NCBI RefSeq assembly: GCF_012999535.1
Contig: NZ_JABBWV010000007.1
Location: 62,001 to 126,000 of the forward strand
Source: Microbispora sp. H11081
Lineage (GTDB): Bacteria; Actinomycetota; Actinomycetes; Streptosporangiales; Streptosporangiaceae
DNA: 64,000 bases
Reading direction: 5' to 3'
Part shown: positions 49,229 through 58,677 of the stretch, in pieces
Position numbering within the stretch: the stretch's first letter is position 1
Layout: every line of letters begins with the position of its first letter
The notes under the pieces: model-generated
Told to the model about the DNA's origin: nothing
Database searches by the model: none
What the model saw: only the letters and a program-made list of their open reading frames with translations
Program-made: the position numbers and the translations under genes

Positions 49229-50041
49229 ATGATTACTGTGATAACTGGGGCCGGTGCCGGAATCGGTGCAGCTTCTGCGCTTGAACTCGCCCGGCGAGGT
49301 CACCAAATCGTGTTGGTGGGACGCACCCCTGAGAAGCTCCGGGCGGTCGCCGACCGGGCGGAACGGGACGGCGGCGGCCGGCCGGACACGCTCGTCGCGG
49401 ATTTCTCCTCACTCGACCAGGTGCGCAGGCTGGCGGCCGAACTGCTGGCGCGGTACGAGCGCATCGACGTGCTGATCAACAACGCCGGCGTCATGACGCC
49501 CGACCGCCGTACGACCGTGGACGGCCACGAGTGGATGATGCAGGTCAACCACCTGGCGCCGTTCCTGCTGACGGACCTGCTCCTCGACCGGCTCACGGCG
49601 TCGTCCGCCCGCGTCGTCACCACCTCGTCCCGGGCCGCGAAGTCGGGCCGCCTCGACCCCTCGGACCTGTCCAGGGAGCGGCGGCGCTGGAACGGCTGGC
49701 TTCAGTACGGCGACTCGAAGCAGGCCAACGCGTTGTTCACGGTGTCGCTCGCCGAGCGCGGCCTGGCCGCCACGTGCCTGCACCCGGGCGTCCTGAAGAC
49801 CGGGTTCGCCGAGGGCACGTTCCTCATGAAGATGGTGTGGCATCTGCCGGGGATGGGGGAGCCGGTCGAGGCAGGGGCGGAGCGGATCGTCCATCTCGCC
49901 ACCCACTCGGACGGCGTCGACCACCCGGGCCGGTACTTCGTCAAGAAGGCTCCCGTACAGGCGCCGAAGAGGATGTCCGACCCCGCCCTCGCCGCCGCCC
50001 TGTGGGACGCGAGCCTCACCGCCACCGGCCTGTCCGCCTGA
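49229..50041 (+). CDS. Short-chain dehydrogenase/reductase
   Basis: A 270-residue Rossmann enzyme with TGAGAGIGAASALELARRGH at the N-terminus, LINNAGVM, the serine in VVTTSSRAAKSG, and the catalytic YGDSKQA (Tyr-x3-Lys). The long C-terminal part with HPGVLKTGFAEGTF resembles retinol-dehydrogenase-like SDRs. The ATG at 49229 is preceded by GGGAGG; the frame is open to 49163. It is divergent from the conservon kinase. Substrate unknown. Confidence 0.92.
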   Translation: MITVITGAGAGIGAASALELARRGHQIVLVGRTPEKLRAVADRAERDGGGRPDTLVADFSSLDQVRRLAAELLARYERIDVLINNAGVMTPDRRTTVDGHEWMMQVNHLAPFLLTDLLLDRLTASSARVVTTSSRAAKSGRLDPSDLSRERRRWNGWLQYGDSKQANALFTVSLAERGLAATCLHPGVLKTGFAEGTFLMKMVWHLPGMGEPVEAGAERIVHLATHSDGVDHPGRYFVKKAPVQAPKRMSDPALAAALWDASLTATGLSA

Positions 50042-50081
50042 CCCCGAGCGGTCCGGCGGTCAGCGCAGGGGCCCTGCCCGG

Positions 50082-51383
50082 TCAGCGCACGGGCCCCTGC
50101 CCGGTGAGGGCCGCAGGCGACGGTGACGGCGGCTCATCCGGCGGGGACGCCGCGGCGGCCGCCCGTGCCCTCAGCAGGTCGCGCTCGCGTGCCGTCGGCG
50201 CCAGGCCGGCCGCCCGCTCCAGTTCCGCGACCGCCTCCCTGGGCCGGCCCAGGCGCAGCAGGACGTCGCCGCGTATGGCGCCGAGCAGGTGATAGCGGGC
50301 CATGCGGGGGTCGTCCCCGATGGCGTCGAGCGCCGCCAGCGCCGCCGACGGCCCGTCCGCGTGGAGCAGCGCGACCGCGCGGTTGAGCTCCACCACCGGT
50401 GAGGGCGCGAGCTGGGCGAGGGCGTCGTACAGTGCGACGACCGCCTCCCAGTCGGTCTCCTCGAAGCGGGGGGCGCGGGCGTGGCACGCCGCGATGGCCG
50501 CCTGCACCGTGTACGGCCCCAGGGGCTTGCCCGCCGCCTTGGCGCGCCCGAGCTCGGCCAGCCCGTGGGCGATCAGCGTGCGGTCCCAGCGGGACCGGTC
50601 CTGGTGCTGGAGCAGGACGGGATCGCCGTCCGGGCCGATGCGGGCGCGGAAACGGGAGGCCTGCAGTTCCATCAGCGCCACGAGCCCGTGCACCTCGGGC
50701 TCGCGGGGCATCAGCCCGGCCAGGATGCGCCCGAGGCGCATGGCGTCCTCCGCGAGGTCGCGGCGCACCCACTCCTCGCACGACGTCCCCGCGTACCCCT
50801 CGTTGAAGACGAGGTAGACGACCTCCAGCACCGCGGAGAGCCGCGCGGGCAGCTCGTCGCCGGTGGGCGCCTCGAACGGCACCTGCGCCTCGGACAGCGT
50901 CCGCTTGGCCCGGCTGATGCGCTGCCCCATCGTGGCGGCGGGCACCAGGAACGCGCGGGCGACCTCCTCGGTGGTGAGCCCGCCGACCAGGCGGAGCGCC
51001 AGCGCCGCGCGTGACTCGCGGGACAGGACCGGGTGGCAGGCGACGAAGATCAGCGACAACAGCTCCGCGTCCGTCCCGCCCCCGTTCTCCGGGCCGGACC
51101 TCGGGTCCGGCTCCTGGAGACCGGCGGCCAGCCGGGCGTACTTGTGGTCCCGCACCTGTTCGCGCCGGATCAGGTCGATCGCCCGCCGCCTGGCCGTGGT
51201 GGTCAGCCACGCCCCGGGGTTGTCCGGGACGCCCTGGCGCGGCCACTGCTCCAGAGCGATCGCGAAGGCGTCCTGCGCGATCTCCTCGGCCAGCCCGACG
51301 TCCTGGACCAGCCGGGCCAGGAAGGCCACCAGGCGCGCGGACTCGATCCGCCACACCGCCTCGATCGTGCGCCGCACGTCCAT
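50082..51383 (-). CDS. ECF sigma factor with DUF6596 C-terminal domain (ECF42-type)
   Basis: A 433-residue sigma factor. Region 2 is RLVAFLARLVQDVGLAEEIAQDAFAIALEQW with the DNA-melting ARRRAIDLIRRE; region 4 is LTTEEVARAFLVPAATMGQRISRAKR. The C-terminal 250 residues form a helical DUF6596 / TPR-like domain (LVFNEGYAGTSCEEWVRRDLAE, then LDAIGDDPRMARYHLLGAIRGDVLLRLGR). This layout is the ECF42 group, which has no classical anti-sigma and is linked to YciI/DGPF proteins. GAGGAGGG precedes the ATG. The DGPF gene lies 28 bp upstream in the same operon. Confidence 0.93.
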   Translation of the reverse strand: MDVRRTIEAVWRIESARLVAFLARLVQDVGLAEEIAQDAFAIALEQWPRQGVPDNPGAWLTTTARRRAIDLIRREQVRDHKYARLAAGLQEPDPRSGPENGGGTDAELLSLIFVACHPVLSRESRAALALRLVGGLTTEEVARAFLVPAATMGQRISRAKRTLSEAQVPFEAPTGDELPARLSAVLEVVYLVFNEGYAGTSCEEWVRRDLAEDAMRLGRILAGLMPREPEVHGLVALMELQASRFRARIGPDGDPVLLQHQDRSRWDRTLIAHGLAELGRAKAAGKPLGPYTVQAAIAACHARAPRFEETDWEAVVALYDALAQLAPSPVVELNRAVALLHADGPSAALAALDAIGDDPRMARYHLLGAIRGDVLLRLGRPREAVAELERAAGLAPTARERDLLRARAAAAASPPDEPPSPSPAALTGQGPVR

Positions 51384-51411
51384 CGGGCCCTCCTCGCGCT
51401 CCGCCTGGTCC

Positions 51412-51795
51412 TCAGCCCCGCGCGTCCAGGTTCTCGAAGTCCGCATCCTCGTAGTAGGGGCGGATCTCCAGGACCTCGCGCAAGCTGCTGTCAGGGTTGC
51501 CGGGGCACTGGCGCGCCCACTCGACGGCCATGTCGAGGGAGCTGACCTGCCAGATCCAGTAGCCGGCGATGATCTCCTTGGACTCGGTGAACGGACCGTC
51601 GACGACTGACGTGGCGCCTCCCTCGAACACGACCTGCGCCCCCTCGGAGCTCGGCTTGAGACCCCCGCCGTCGAGCACGATGCCCGCTTTGATCAGCTTC
51701 TCGTTGTAGGCGTCCATGGCTGCCACCATCTCCGGCGTCGGGGAGATCCTGTGCTCGTCCGCGCCGCTGACCTTGATCATGACCATGACCTTCAT
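51412..51795 (-). CDS. YciI/DGPF-domain protein
   Basis: A 127-residue protein of the YciI-like dimeric ferredoxin-like fold, with the DGPF motif in VVDGPFTESKEIIAGYWIWQV and the start KVMVMIKVSGADEHRISPTPEM. It is transcribed just ahead of the ECF42 sigma gene. In that sigma group the DGPF proteins are thought to be controlled by the sigma factor or to sense its signal; the chemistry is not known. Confidence 0.93.
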   Translation of the reverse strand: MKVMVMIKVSGADEHRISPTPEMVAAMDAYNEKLIKAGIVLDGGGLKPSSEGAQVVFEGGATSVVDGPFTESKEIIAGYWIWQVSSLDMAVEWARQCPGNPDSSLREVLEIRPYYEDADFENLDARG

Positions 51796-52027
51796 GCCGT
51801 CTCCTCATCCGTACGCTGCCGGCCCGGGGCTCTGCGCCGGGCGGGCCTTCTCAGCCAACCGTCGAACGAGCGGACGGCCGTTTCGACATCACGCGGGAAA
51901 TCTTCGTCGCGGGGCGGAGGGGGCCGGGACGACGATGGCGGGCCGGGGCCGGCGATCCGAAGAGTTGGGGCAGAGTTCGCCCGCGGTTGCGCCGGTGCTC
52001 ACGGACGGCTGACTAGGGTCCGGCCGC

Positions 52028-53110
52028 ATGACCGTGACCGCTCCCGACCGCCCCACCGGTGCGGCCGTCGCCCGCGACCCGCTGCTGGACAACGCCAAGT
52101 TCCTCGCCATGGTCCTCGTCGTCTCCGGGCATCTCGTCGAGGATCTGAGGGACGTCCCCGCGGCGCACGCGCTCTACTTCTTCGTCTACCTCTTCCACAT
52201 GCCGCTCTTCATCGTCGTCAGCGGCTATTTATCCCGAAATTTCACGTTTTCTCCTGGTAAGGCGCGCAAGCTCATCAGCGGCCTCGCCGTGCCGTACGTC
52301 ATCTTCGAGGTGGCCTACTCGCTGCCTCGCCTTTTCCTGTACGGCAAGCTCGAAATCAGCCTGCTCGACCCTTACTACCTGACCTGGTTCCTGATGTCGC
52401 TGTTCCTGTGGCGGCTGTCCACGCCGGTCTGGCAGCAGTTGCGCCACCCCCTGGTGGTCGCGGTCGGGCTCAGCCTGCTGTCGGGCACCAGCGCGCTGCC
52501 CGACGAGTTGTCGATGAACCGGACGTTCGGCCTGCTGCCGTTCTACGTGCTCGGCCTGATGCTCACCCCGGAGCACCTCGACCTCCTGCGCGGACGGCGG
52601 GCGAGGATCGCGGGCGCTGCCGTGCTCGCGACGGCGCTCGCGGGGGCGTTCGCCGTGCACAGGCTCGTCCCGACGGAGTGGATCCGCTGGCGGCACGCCA
52701 ACCACCAGATCGGCGTGGACGACCTGACCGGCACGCTGATCAGGCTCGCCATGCTGGCGGCCGGCGCCCTGCTGGTGGCGGCGTTCCTGGCGGTCACCCC
52801 GAGGCGCCGCACCTGGTTCACCGGCCTGGGCGCCGCCACGATGTACGCCTATCTGCTGCACGGGTTCGTGGTGAAGGTCGCCGAGCGCTTCCACGACGCC
52901 CTCGTCAACCCGCTGGGCGTCGCCGCCATGGCGGCGTCCGGAGCCGTCCTGGCGGCCCTGCTCTGCACGTCACCGGTGCGCAGGGCGTTCCGATGGGCGG
53001 TGGAGCCCGACGTCTCCTGGGCCTTCACACGACTGCGCCGGCCGGTGAAGACGAAAGTCCGGCACGACATGACGGAACTTCTCCCCAGGGCTCACCGTTC
53101 TGTGAGGTGA
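52028..53110 (+). CDS. Acyltransferase-3 family membrane protein
   Basis: A 360-residue membrane protein with about ten helices. The first helix region RDPLLDNAKFLAMVLVVSGHLVEDL carries the catalytic-type His, and FFVYLFHMPLFIVVSGYLSRNF is the second conserved motif of acyltransferase-3 / OafA-like and fucose-4-O-acetylase-like enzymes. They transfer acyl groups, usually acetyl, to sugars or lipids outside the membrane. The C-terminal 40 residues are cytoplasmic and basic. The acceptor cannot be predicted. Confidence 0.88.
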   Translation: MTVTAPDRPTGAAVARDPLLDNAKFLAMVLVVSGHLVEDLRDVPAAHALYFFVYLFHMPLFIVVSGYLSRNFTFSPGKARKLISGLAVPYVIFEVAYSLPRLFLYGKLEISLLDPYYLTWFLMSLFLWRLSTPVWQQLRHPLVVAVGLSLLSGTSALPDELSMNRTFGLLPFYVLGLMLTPEHLDLLRGRRARIAGAAVLATALAGAFAVHRLVPTEWIRWRHANHQIGVDDLTGTLIRLAMLAAGALLVAAFLAVTPRRRTWFTGLGAATMYAYLLHGFVVKVAERFHDALVNPLGVAAMAASGAVLAALLCTSPVRRAFRWAVEPDVSWAFTRLRRPVKTKVRHDMTELLPRAHRSVR

Positions 53111-53179
53111 TGGTGCAGAGTTGGGCGAATCGCACATCCGGCCGGGACGGGTCACGGGAAAAGGCTCTGTCACGGCACG

Positions 53180-53446
53180 GTGATACGGGGTAACGTGCGC
53201 ATTCGCGGTGCGGCCAGGAGTGGTGGAAACGACGGGGTGACGCGGGTGGTCGGCAGGCAGGGCAGGGTGACCGGCAAGATCGGGCCCGGTCTTGTCGGCG
53301 AGGTGATGGTGCCCATCCGCGGGGGTGTCGAGGCGTTCTACGCCTATCCGAGCGTCCCCGACGAGGAGATCCCGGTGGGATCGATCGTCGTCGTCGTGGA
53401 GTATTCGCCCCCGCGCAGCATCTACGTCGCTCGCGCGGTCATCTGA
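53180..53446 (+). CDS. NfeD-like OB-fold protein, 88 aa
   Basis: A short protein with the soluble beta-barrel of NfeD: VVGRQGRVTGKIGPGLVGEVMVPIRGGVEAF, then EEIPVGSIVVVVEYSPPRSIYVARAV. It lacks the membrane helices and protease part of long NfeD proteins. It is 51 bp upstream of the flotillin gene, the usual arrangement. The start is uncertain: GTG codons at 53180, 53195 and 53237 are all in frame, and only the last gives a start near the domain. Confidence 0.8.
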   Translation: MIRGNVRIRGAARSGGNDGVTRVVGRQGRVTGKIGPGLVGEVMVPIRGGVEAFYAYPSVPDEEIPVGSIVVVVEYSPPRSIYVARAVI

Positions 53447-53497
53447 CTCGCTCCCTCGCTCGCTTTTTCCCTTTCCCCCCACCACACGGAGGCTCCC

Positions 53498-55003
53498 ATG
53501 TCCCCGGAGATCCTGGTCGTGGCCGGTGTGGCCGTTGTCGCGATCATCGTGCTCATACTCCTGTTCAAGGCCATCTGGCGGGTGGCCGAGCCGAACGAGG
53601 CGCTCATCATCTCGGGCCTCGGCGCCCACACGAGGAACGAACTGGCCGACAGTCTCGGCTTCAAGATCGTCACGGGCAAGGGCACCGCGGTGCTGCCCGG
53701 ATTCCAGACCGCCCGGCGGCTGCGGCTCGACAGCCGGGCCACGAACCTGCAGGTCAACTGTGTGACGCAGCAGGGCATCCCGGTACAGGTGCGCGGTGTG
53801 ATCATCTACAAGGTCGGCGACGACTTCTCCAGCATCGCGAACGCCGCCCGGCGCTTCCTCGACCAGCAGGACTCGATGAACGGCGCCATACACGAGCTGT
53901 TCACCGGTCACCTGCGCTCGATCATCGGCAACCTGACCGTCGAGGACCTCATCCTCAACCGCGAGCGGCTCACCAGCGAGACCCGCAGCTCCGCGGCCGA
54001 CGAGATGAGCAAGCTCGGCCTCGTGGTCGACTCCCTGCAGATCCAGGAGATCGAGGACGAGACCGGCTACATCACGAACCTGGGCAAGCCGCACGCCGCG
54101 AAGATCGCCGCCTCCGCGCGGATCGCGGAGGCGCAGCGCGACCAGGAGGCCACCGAGGCCGAGCAGATCGCGGCCGCCAAGAAGGCCGCCGCGATCCGCG
54201 AGTCGCAGATCCAGCAGGCCGGTTACCAGGCCGAGGTGGACCAGGCGGCGGCCAAGGCCAGGCAGGCCGGCCCGCTGTCTGAGGCCACCGCGCGCCAGGA
54301 GGTCGTGGTCCAGGAGACCAGGGCCGCGGAGCTGGAGGCCCAGCTCGCCGAGCAGCGGCTCCAGTCGCAGGTGCGCAAGCCCGCCGACGCCAAGGCGTAC
54401 GAGACCGTCACGCTGTCCCAGGCCGAGCGCGACGCGCGCATCGCCCAGGCCGAGGCGGAGGCCAGGGAGACCGAGCTGCGCGCCGCCGCGCAGGCGTCCC
54501 AGGTCAAGCAGGCCGCCGCGGCCGACGCCGAGTCGGTGCGGCTGCGCGGTGAGGCGTCCGCGGCGGCGACCAGGGCGACCGGTCTCGGTGAGGCCGAGGC
54601 GGCCAAGGCGCGCGGTTTCGCGGAGGCCGAGGCGGCCAAGGCGAAGGGTCTCGCGGAGGCCGAGGCGGCCAGGGCCAAGGGTCTCGCGGAGGCCGAGGCC
54701 ATCCGGGCCCGCTCCGAGGCGCTGAGCGAGAACCAGGAGGCCGTCATCGCCCAGCAGCTCGCCGAGAACTGGCCGCAGATCGTGGAGGCCGGCTCCAAGG
54801 CGTTCGGCAACGTCGACCACATGGTGGTTCTCAACGGCGCTCAGGGCATCGAGGAGATGCTGGCCAAGGCGCTGACGCTGGGCGGCACCGGGCTCGGCCT
54901 GGCCCGCTCCCTGCTGTCCGGCGGCGCCGCCCAGAGCGCCGTCCCCGCCGGCGTCAACGGCGCCGAGCCCCCGGCGAAGAACGCCGTCGACACCACGTCC
55001 TGA
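53498..55003 (+). CDS. floT: Flotillin-like SPFH-domain membrane protein
   Basis: A 501-residue protein. Helix 1 (residues 5-25) anchors it in the membrane. The SPFH domain follows (VAEPNEALIISGLGAH to about residue 190), and then a long coiled coil with Ala/Glu-rich repeats. Residues 360-410 contain four 11-residue repeats of the (A/G)EAEAAKAKGL type. The C-terminal part is NWPQIVEAGSKAFGNVDHMVVLNGAQGIEEML, typical of flotillins. It organises membrane microdomains together with NfeD. GGAGG precedes the ATG. Confidence 0.94.
   Translation: MSPEILVVAGVAVVAIIVLILLFKAIWRVAEPNEALIISGLGAHTRNELADSLGFKIVTGKGTAVLPGFQTARRLRLDSRATNLQVNCVTQQGIPVQVRGVIIYKVGDDFSSIANAARRFLDQQDSMNGAIHELFTGHLRSIIGNLTVEDLILNRERLTSETRSSAADEMSKLGLVVDSLQIQEIEDETGYITNLGKPHAAKIAASARIAEAQRDQEATEAEQIAAAKKAAAIRESQIQQAGYQAEVDQAAAKARQAGPLSEATARQEVVVQETRAAELEAQLAEQRLQSQVRKPADAKAYETVTLSQAERDARIAQAEAEARETELRAAAQASQVKQAAAADAESVRLRGEASAAATRATGLGEAEAAKARGFAEAEAAKAKGLAEAEAARAKGLAEAEAIRARSEALSENQEAVIAQQLAENWPQIVEAGSKAFGNVDHMVVLNGAQGIEEMLAKALTLGGTGLGLARSLLSGGAAQSAVPAGVNGAEPPAKNAVDTTS
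54581..54712 (+). repeat. 33-bp in-frame tandem repeat in the flotillin gene
   Basis: Four consecutive 33-bp units begin at 54581, 54614, 54647 and 54680, each coding an 11-residue Ala/Glu heptad-like segment. They differ at a few positions. The unit keeps the frame, so gain or loss would lengthen the coiled coil without damage. Confidence 0.85.
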
Positions 55004-55056
55004 CACCCGGCCGGCGTCCGTTCCCGTCACCCCGGCGGGGACGGACGTCTCGTGCC

Positions 55057-55911
55057 TCAGCCGCTGATCAGGTTCTGGAGGCCGACCACGCGCAGCAGCT
55101 CCAGCCGCTCGTGGGACTCGCTGCCCGGGCGGGCGGTGTAGACGACCAGCCGCTGGTCGTGCTCCGGGCTCAGCATCACCTCGCAGTCCAGCTCCAGCAG
55201 GCCGACGACCGGGTGCTGGAAGCGCTTGACGTCGACGCGGCGTACGGCGACGTCGTGGGCGTTCCACAGCGCGGAGAACTCCTCGCTGCGGGCGCGGAGC
55301 CTGCGTACGAGCTCTGCCAGCCGGGCGTCGTCGGGGCGGCGGGCGGATGCGGCGCGCAGATCCGCCACCGCCGTGCGGGCGGCGTGGTCACGTTCGCCGG
55401 CGGGGAAGAGCTCCCGCGCGGACGGGTCGGTGAAGTAGCGCCAGATGAGGTTCCGCTCCGCCTCGGGGCGGGCGGACACGTCACCGTGAAGTGCTCTGTC
55501 CATCGAGTTCTGCGCGAGGACGTCGCCGCGGTCGTTCACCACCTGGGCGGGGGTGTCGATCAGCCGGTCGAGGATGAGCAGCAGGCCGGGCCTGACGTGC
55601 TCCGTGGCCGGCCGGTCCCGCGGCGGCTCCTCGCCGGCCAGGTGGAAGAGGTGGTCACGTTCGTCGCCGGTCAGCCGCAGCGCGCGGGCGACGGCGGCGA
55701 GCATCTGGCGGGACGGGTGCGAGCCCCTGGCCTGTTCGAGCCGCGTGTAGTGGTCGGTGGACATGCCCGCCAGTTGCGCGACCTCCTCGCGGCGCAGCCC
55801 CGGGGTGCGCCGCCGCGCGCCGTGCGACAGCCCCACGTCGGCGGGGGTGACCCGGGCACGGCAGTGACGCAGGAAGTCGGCCAGTTCGGTTCTGTCCACA
55901 CCCTTCACCAT
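55057..55911 (-). CDS. XRE-type regulator with MmyB-like ligand domain
   Basis: A 284-residue regulator. The HTH is in TPGLRREEVAQLAGMSTDHYTRLEQARG, with the leader ELADFLRHCRARVTPADVGL typical of this group. The C-terminal MmyB-like domain runs from PGLLLILDRLIDTPAQVVNDRGDVLAQN to LLELDCEVMLSPEHDQRLVVYTARPG and may bind a fatty acid or similar ligand. I chose the ATG at 55911 behind GAGAGG; 55923 is an alternative. It is divergent from an aldo/keto reductase that is its likely target, a common pairing in actinomycetes. Confidence 0.9.
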   Translation of the reverse strand: MVKGVDRTELADFLRHCRARVTPADVGLSHGARRRTPGLRREEVAQLAGMSTDHYTRLEQARGSHPSRQMLAAVARALRLTGDERDHLFHLAGEEPPRDRPATEHVRPGLLLILDRLIDTPAQVVNDRGDVLAQNSMDRALHGDVSARPEAERNLIWRYFTDPSARELFPAGERDHAARTAVADLRAASARRPDDARLAELVRRLRARSEEFSALWNAHDVAVRRVDVKRFQHPVVGLLELDCEVMLSPEHDQRLVVYTARPGSESHERLELLRVVGLQNLISG

Positions 55912-56045
55912 GCCTCTCACCATGCCCCCGCAACGCCGGACGTCGCCAGGGACGGCCTGTCCCCGGATAAGGGCGTCTCTCCCGCTCACGCCCGCGCCGC
56001 CGGAGGCTGGAGCCGATCGTTCGACGAAGGAAGGCATGGTTTCGC

Positions 56046-57068
56046 ATGCAGTACCGCACGCTCGGCCGCACCGGTATCAAGGTCAGCCCCTATGGGCTCG
56101 GCGCGCTGATGTTCGCCACGTCCATCGGCAACCCCGATCCCGGCGACTCGGCCCGCATCATCCACAAAGCGCTGGACGCGGGGATCAACCTCATCGACAC
56201 CGCCGACGCCTACGGTGACTCGGAGGAGATCGTCGGCAGGGCGCTCAAGGGACGGCGGGACAACGTCGTGCTCGCGACCAAGGTGAGCCGCCCGGTCGGT
56301 GACGATCCCAATCAGCAGGGCGCCTCGCGGCGCTGGATCATGACCGCCGTGGAGAACTCGCTGCGCCGCCTGCGAACCGACCACATCGACCTCTACCAGA
56401 TCCACCGGCCGGACCCCGACACGGACATCGAGGAGACGCTCTCCGCGCTCTCGGACCTGATCCACAGCGGGAAGGTCCGCGCGATCGGGACGTCCGCCAT
56501 GCCGGCGTCCGACATCGTCGAGGCCCAGTGGGTCGCCGAGCGGCGCGGGCTGGAGCGGTTCCGCACCGAGCAGCCGCCATACTCGCTGCTCAACCGCGGC
56601 ATCGAACGCGAGATGCTGCCGGCCGCGCAGCGCTACGGAATGGGCACGCTCGTCTGGGGTCCGCTCGGGCAGGGAATGCTCACCGGACAGGTTCGCAAGG
56701 GGCGGCGGAACGAACTCCGCCGCGCCGGCTTCCTCAAGCACGTCAACGACGAGCACCGGATCGAGGCCGTCGAGCGGTTCGTCTCGCTCGCCCAGGAGGC
56801 GGGTCTGCCGCTGACCCACCTCGCCATGGCCTTCGCCATCGCTCATCCCGGCGTGACCAGCGCCATCCTCGGGCCGCGCACGATGAGCCACCTCGACGAC
56901 CTGCTCGCGGGCGTCGACGTCGCGCTGTCCGACGACATCCTCGACCGGATCGACGCGATCGTCCCGCCCGGCACCGACGTCGGCGTGCTCGACCAGGCGT
57001 ACGTGCCGCCGGCTCTCCAGGGGACGAGCCCGCGCCGCCGCCCCCTTGGCGAACGCTCGGCCGCCTGA
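56046..57068 (+). CDS. Aldo/keto reductase
   Basis: A 340-residue NADPH-linked TIM-barrel enzyme. It begins MQYRTLGRTGIKVSPYGLGA, has the catalytic Asp and Tyr in LIDTADAYGDSEEIVG, the Lys in LATKVSRPVG, and the His in DLYQIHRPDPDTD. The C-terminal cofactor segment is SAILGPRTMSHLDDLLAG. It reduces aldehydes or ketones. It is divergent from the MmyB-type regulator, which probably controls it. Confidence 0.94.
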   Translation: MQYRTLGRTGIKVSPYGLGALMFATSIGNPDPGDSARIIHKALDAGINLIDTADAYGDSEEIVGRALKGRRDNVVLATKVSRPVGDDPNQQGASRRWIMTAVENSLRRLRTDHIDLYQIHRPDPDTDIEETLSALSDLIHSGKVRAIGTSAMPASDIVEAQWVAERRGLERFRTEQPPYSLLNRGIEREMLPAAQRYGMGTLVWGPLGQGMLTGQVRKGRRNELRRAGFLKHVNDEHRIEAVERFVSLAQEAGLPLTHLAMAFAIAHPGVTSAILGPRTMSHLDDLLAGVDVALSDDILDRIDAIVPPGTDVGVLDQAYVPPALQGTSPRRRPLGERSAA

Positions 57069-57090
57069 CGTCCCGGCTGGGAGCGCCCGG

Positions 57091-58611
57091 TCAGTCGAAC
57101 GACAACTCGGTCGTACGGCGGGGCATGAGCAGCAGGACGCCGACGCTCAGCACGGCCACGACGACGAGCGCAAGGAAGACGTGGTGGACGGCGTCGTACA
57201 ACGCGCCCCGCACGAAGGTCGCGGCGGCCGAGTCGGCCTGCGGCGCGCCCTGCGCCTTGAGCACCAGGCTCGTGGCGTCGAGGCTGTCCGGCAGCCGTCC
57301 CGCGACGTCGGCGGGCGGGTGGGCGAAGCGGTCCGACAACGTCGCGTTGGCGATGGCGCCGAGCACCGCGGCCCCGACCGTGCTGCCGATCGAGCGGAAG
57401 AACATGTTGGTCGCGGTCACCACGCCGCGGCGCTCCCAGCCGACGACCGACTGCACCGCGACCAGCGTGGGGCTGGCCGACAGCCCGAGGCCGACGCCGA
57501 CGACGAAGCAGGCGGCGGCGACCTGCCAGATCATCGCGTGCGGCCCGAGCAGCGTGGTCAGCACGGAGCCGGCGACGACCACGACCATGCCGATCAGCGC
57601 GGTGTCGCGGAAGCCGATGCGCATGTAGAAACGGCCGGAGAACGTCGCCGCGAGCGGCCAGCCGACGGTGAGCGCGGCCAGGGCGAACCCCGCCACCAGC
57701 GCGCCGGTCCCCAGCACGCCCTGCGCGTACGTCGGGACGAACGAGGTGAGCCCGATCGTGAGGGCGCCGATGCCGAGCGAGGTCAGGTTGCCGCCGGTCA
57801 GCGTGCGGCGGCGGAAGACCCACAGCGGCAGCACCGGCTCGGCCGCGCGGCGCTCCACGAGCACGAAGGTGACGATCATGAGCAGTCCCGCCGCGAAGAT
57901 CAGCAGGCTGGGCGCCGAGTTCCAGTCCCAGGCGACGCCGCCCTCCAGCAGGCCGAGGATGAGCAGCGAGGAGCCGCCGGTGAGGAGGGCCGCGCCCGCG
58001 TAGTCGATGCGGTGGGAGCCCCGCTTCACCCGCTCCTTGAAGCGCCTGGCCAGCATCCAGGCGGCCACCGCGCCGAGCGGCAGGTTGATGAAGAAGATCC
58101 AGCGCCAGGAGACGTACTCGGAGAACAGGCCGCCGACCGTCGGGCCGACGACGGACGACATGCCCCACACGCTGGCGAGGTAGCCCTGCACGCGGGCCCG
58201 CTCCTCGACCGTGTACAGGTCGCCGACCATCGTCATGCTGATCGGCTGCACCGCGCCGGCCCCGATGCCCTGGATCGCCCGGAAGGCGATCAGCGCGGGC
58301 ATGCTCCAGGCGATCCCGCACAGCACGGACCCGAGCAGGAACGCCCCGATGCCGAAGAAGATCACCGGTTTGCGCCCGAACACGTCGGCGAGCTTGCCGT
58401 AGATCGGGACGGTCACGGCCTGGGTGAGCAGGTAGATCGAGAACAGCCAGGGGAACTGGGAGAACCCGCCGAGGTCGCTGACGACGGACGGCACCGCGGT
58501 GGCGATGATCGTGCTGTCCAGCGCCACAAGAGAGGTGCAGAGCATGATGGCGGCGAGCACGGGACCGCGCTCCGACCGTAAGCCGATGCCCTTGGAAGTC
58601 GTCGTGGTCAC
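57091..58611 (-). CDS. DHA2-type MFS drug exporter
   Basis: A 506-residue protein with 14 hydrophobic helices. Motif A is GKLADVFGRKPVIFFG, motif C is GMSSVVGPTVGGLFSEYVSWRWIFFINLPLGAVAA, and LVALDSTIIATAVPSVVSDLGG is the typical first helix of EmrB/QacA proteins. It extrudes hydrophobic drugs using protons. The likely start is the GTG at 58611 behind GGGGAG. A 28-bp palindrome lies 67 bp upstream; no regulator gene adjoins it. The leader and first codons resemble the leader of the EamA gene next door. Confidence 0.93.
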   Translation of the reverse strand: MTTTTSKGIGLRSERGPVLAAIMLCTSLVALDSTIIATAVPSVVSDLGGFSQFPWLFSIYLLTQAVTVPIYGKLADVFGRKPVIFFGIGAFLLGSVLCGIAWSMPALIAFRAIQGIGAGAVQPISMTMVGDLYTVEERARVQGYLASVWGMSSVVGPTVGGLFSEYVSWRWIFFINLPLGAVAAWMLARRFKERVKRGSHRIDYAGAALLTGGSSLLILGLLEGGVAWDWNSAPSLLIFAAGLLMIVTFVLVERRAAEPVLPLWVFRRRTLTGGNLTSLGIGALTIGLTSFVPTYAQGVLGTGALVAGFALAALTVGWPLAATFSGRFYMRIGFRDTALIGMVVVVAGSVLTTLLGPHAMIWQVAAACFVVGVGLGLSASPTLVAVQSVVGWERRGVVTATNMFFRSIGSTVGAAVLGAIANATLSDRFAHPPADVAGRLPDSLDATSLVLKAQGAPQADSAAATFVRGALYDAVHHVFLALVVVAVLSVGVLLLMPRRTTELSFD

Positions 58612-58677
58612 GTAGGAGGCTCCCCTCGGCGTGCGTGCGCGTACACGGGACCGGACCCGGCCGACGGGCAAGATCCC

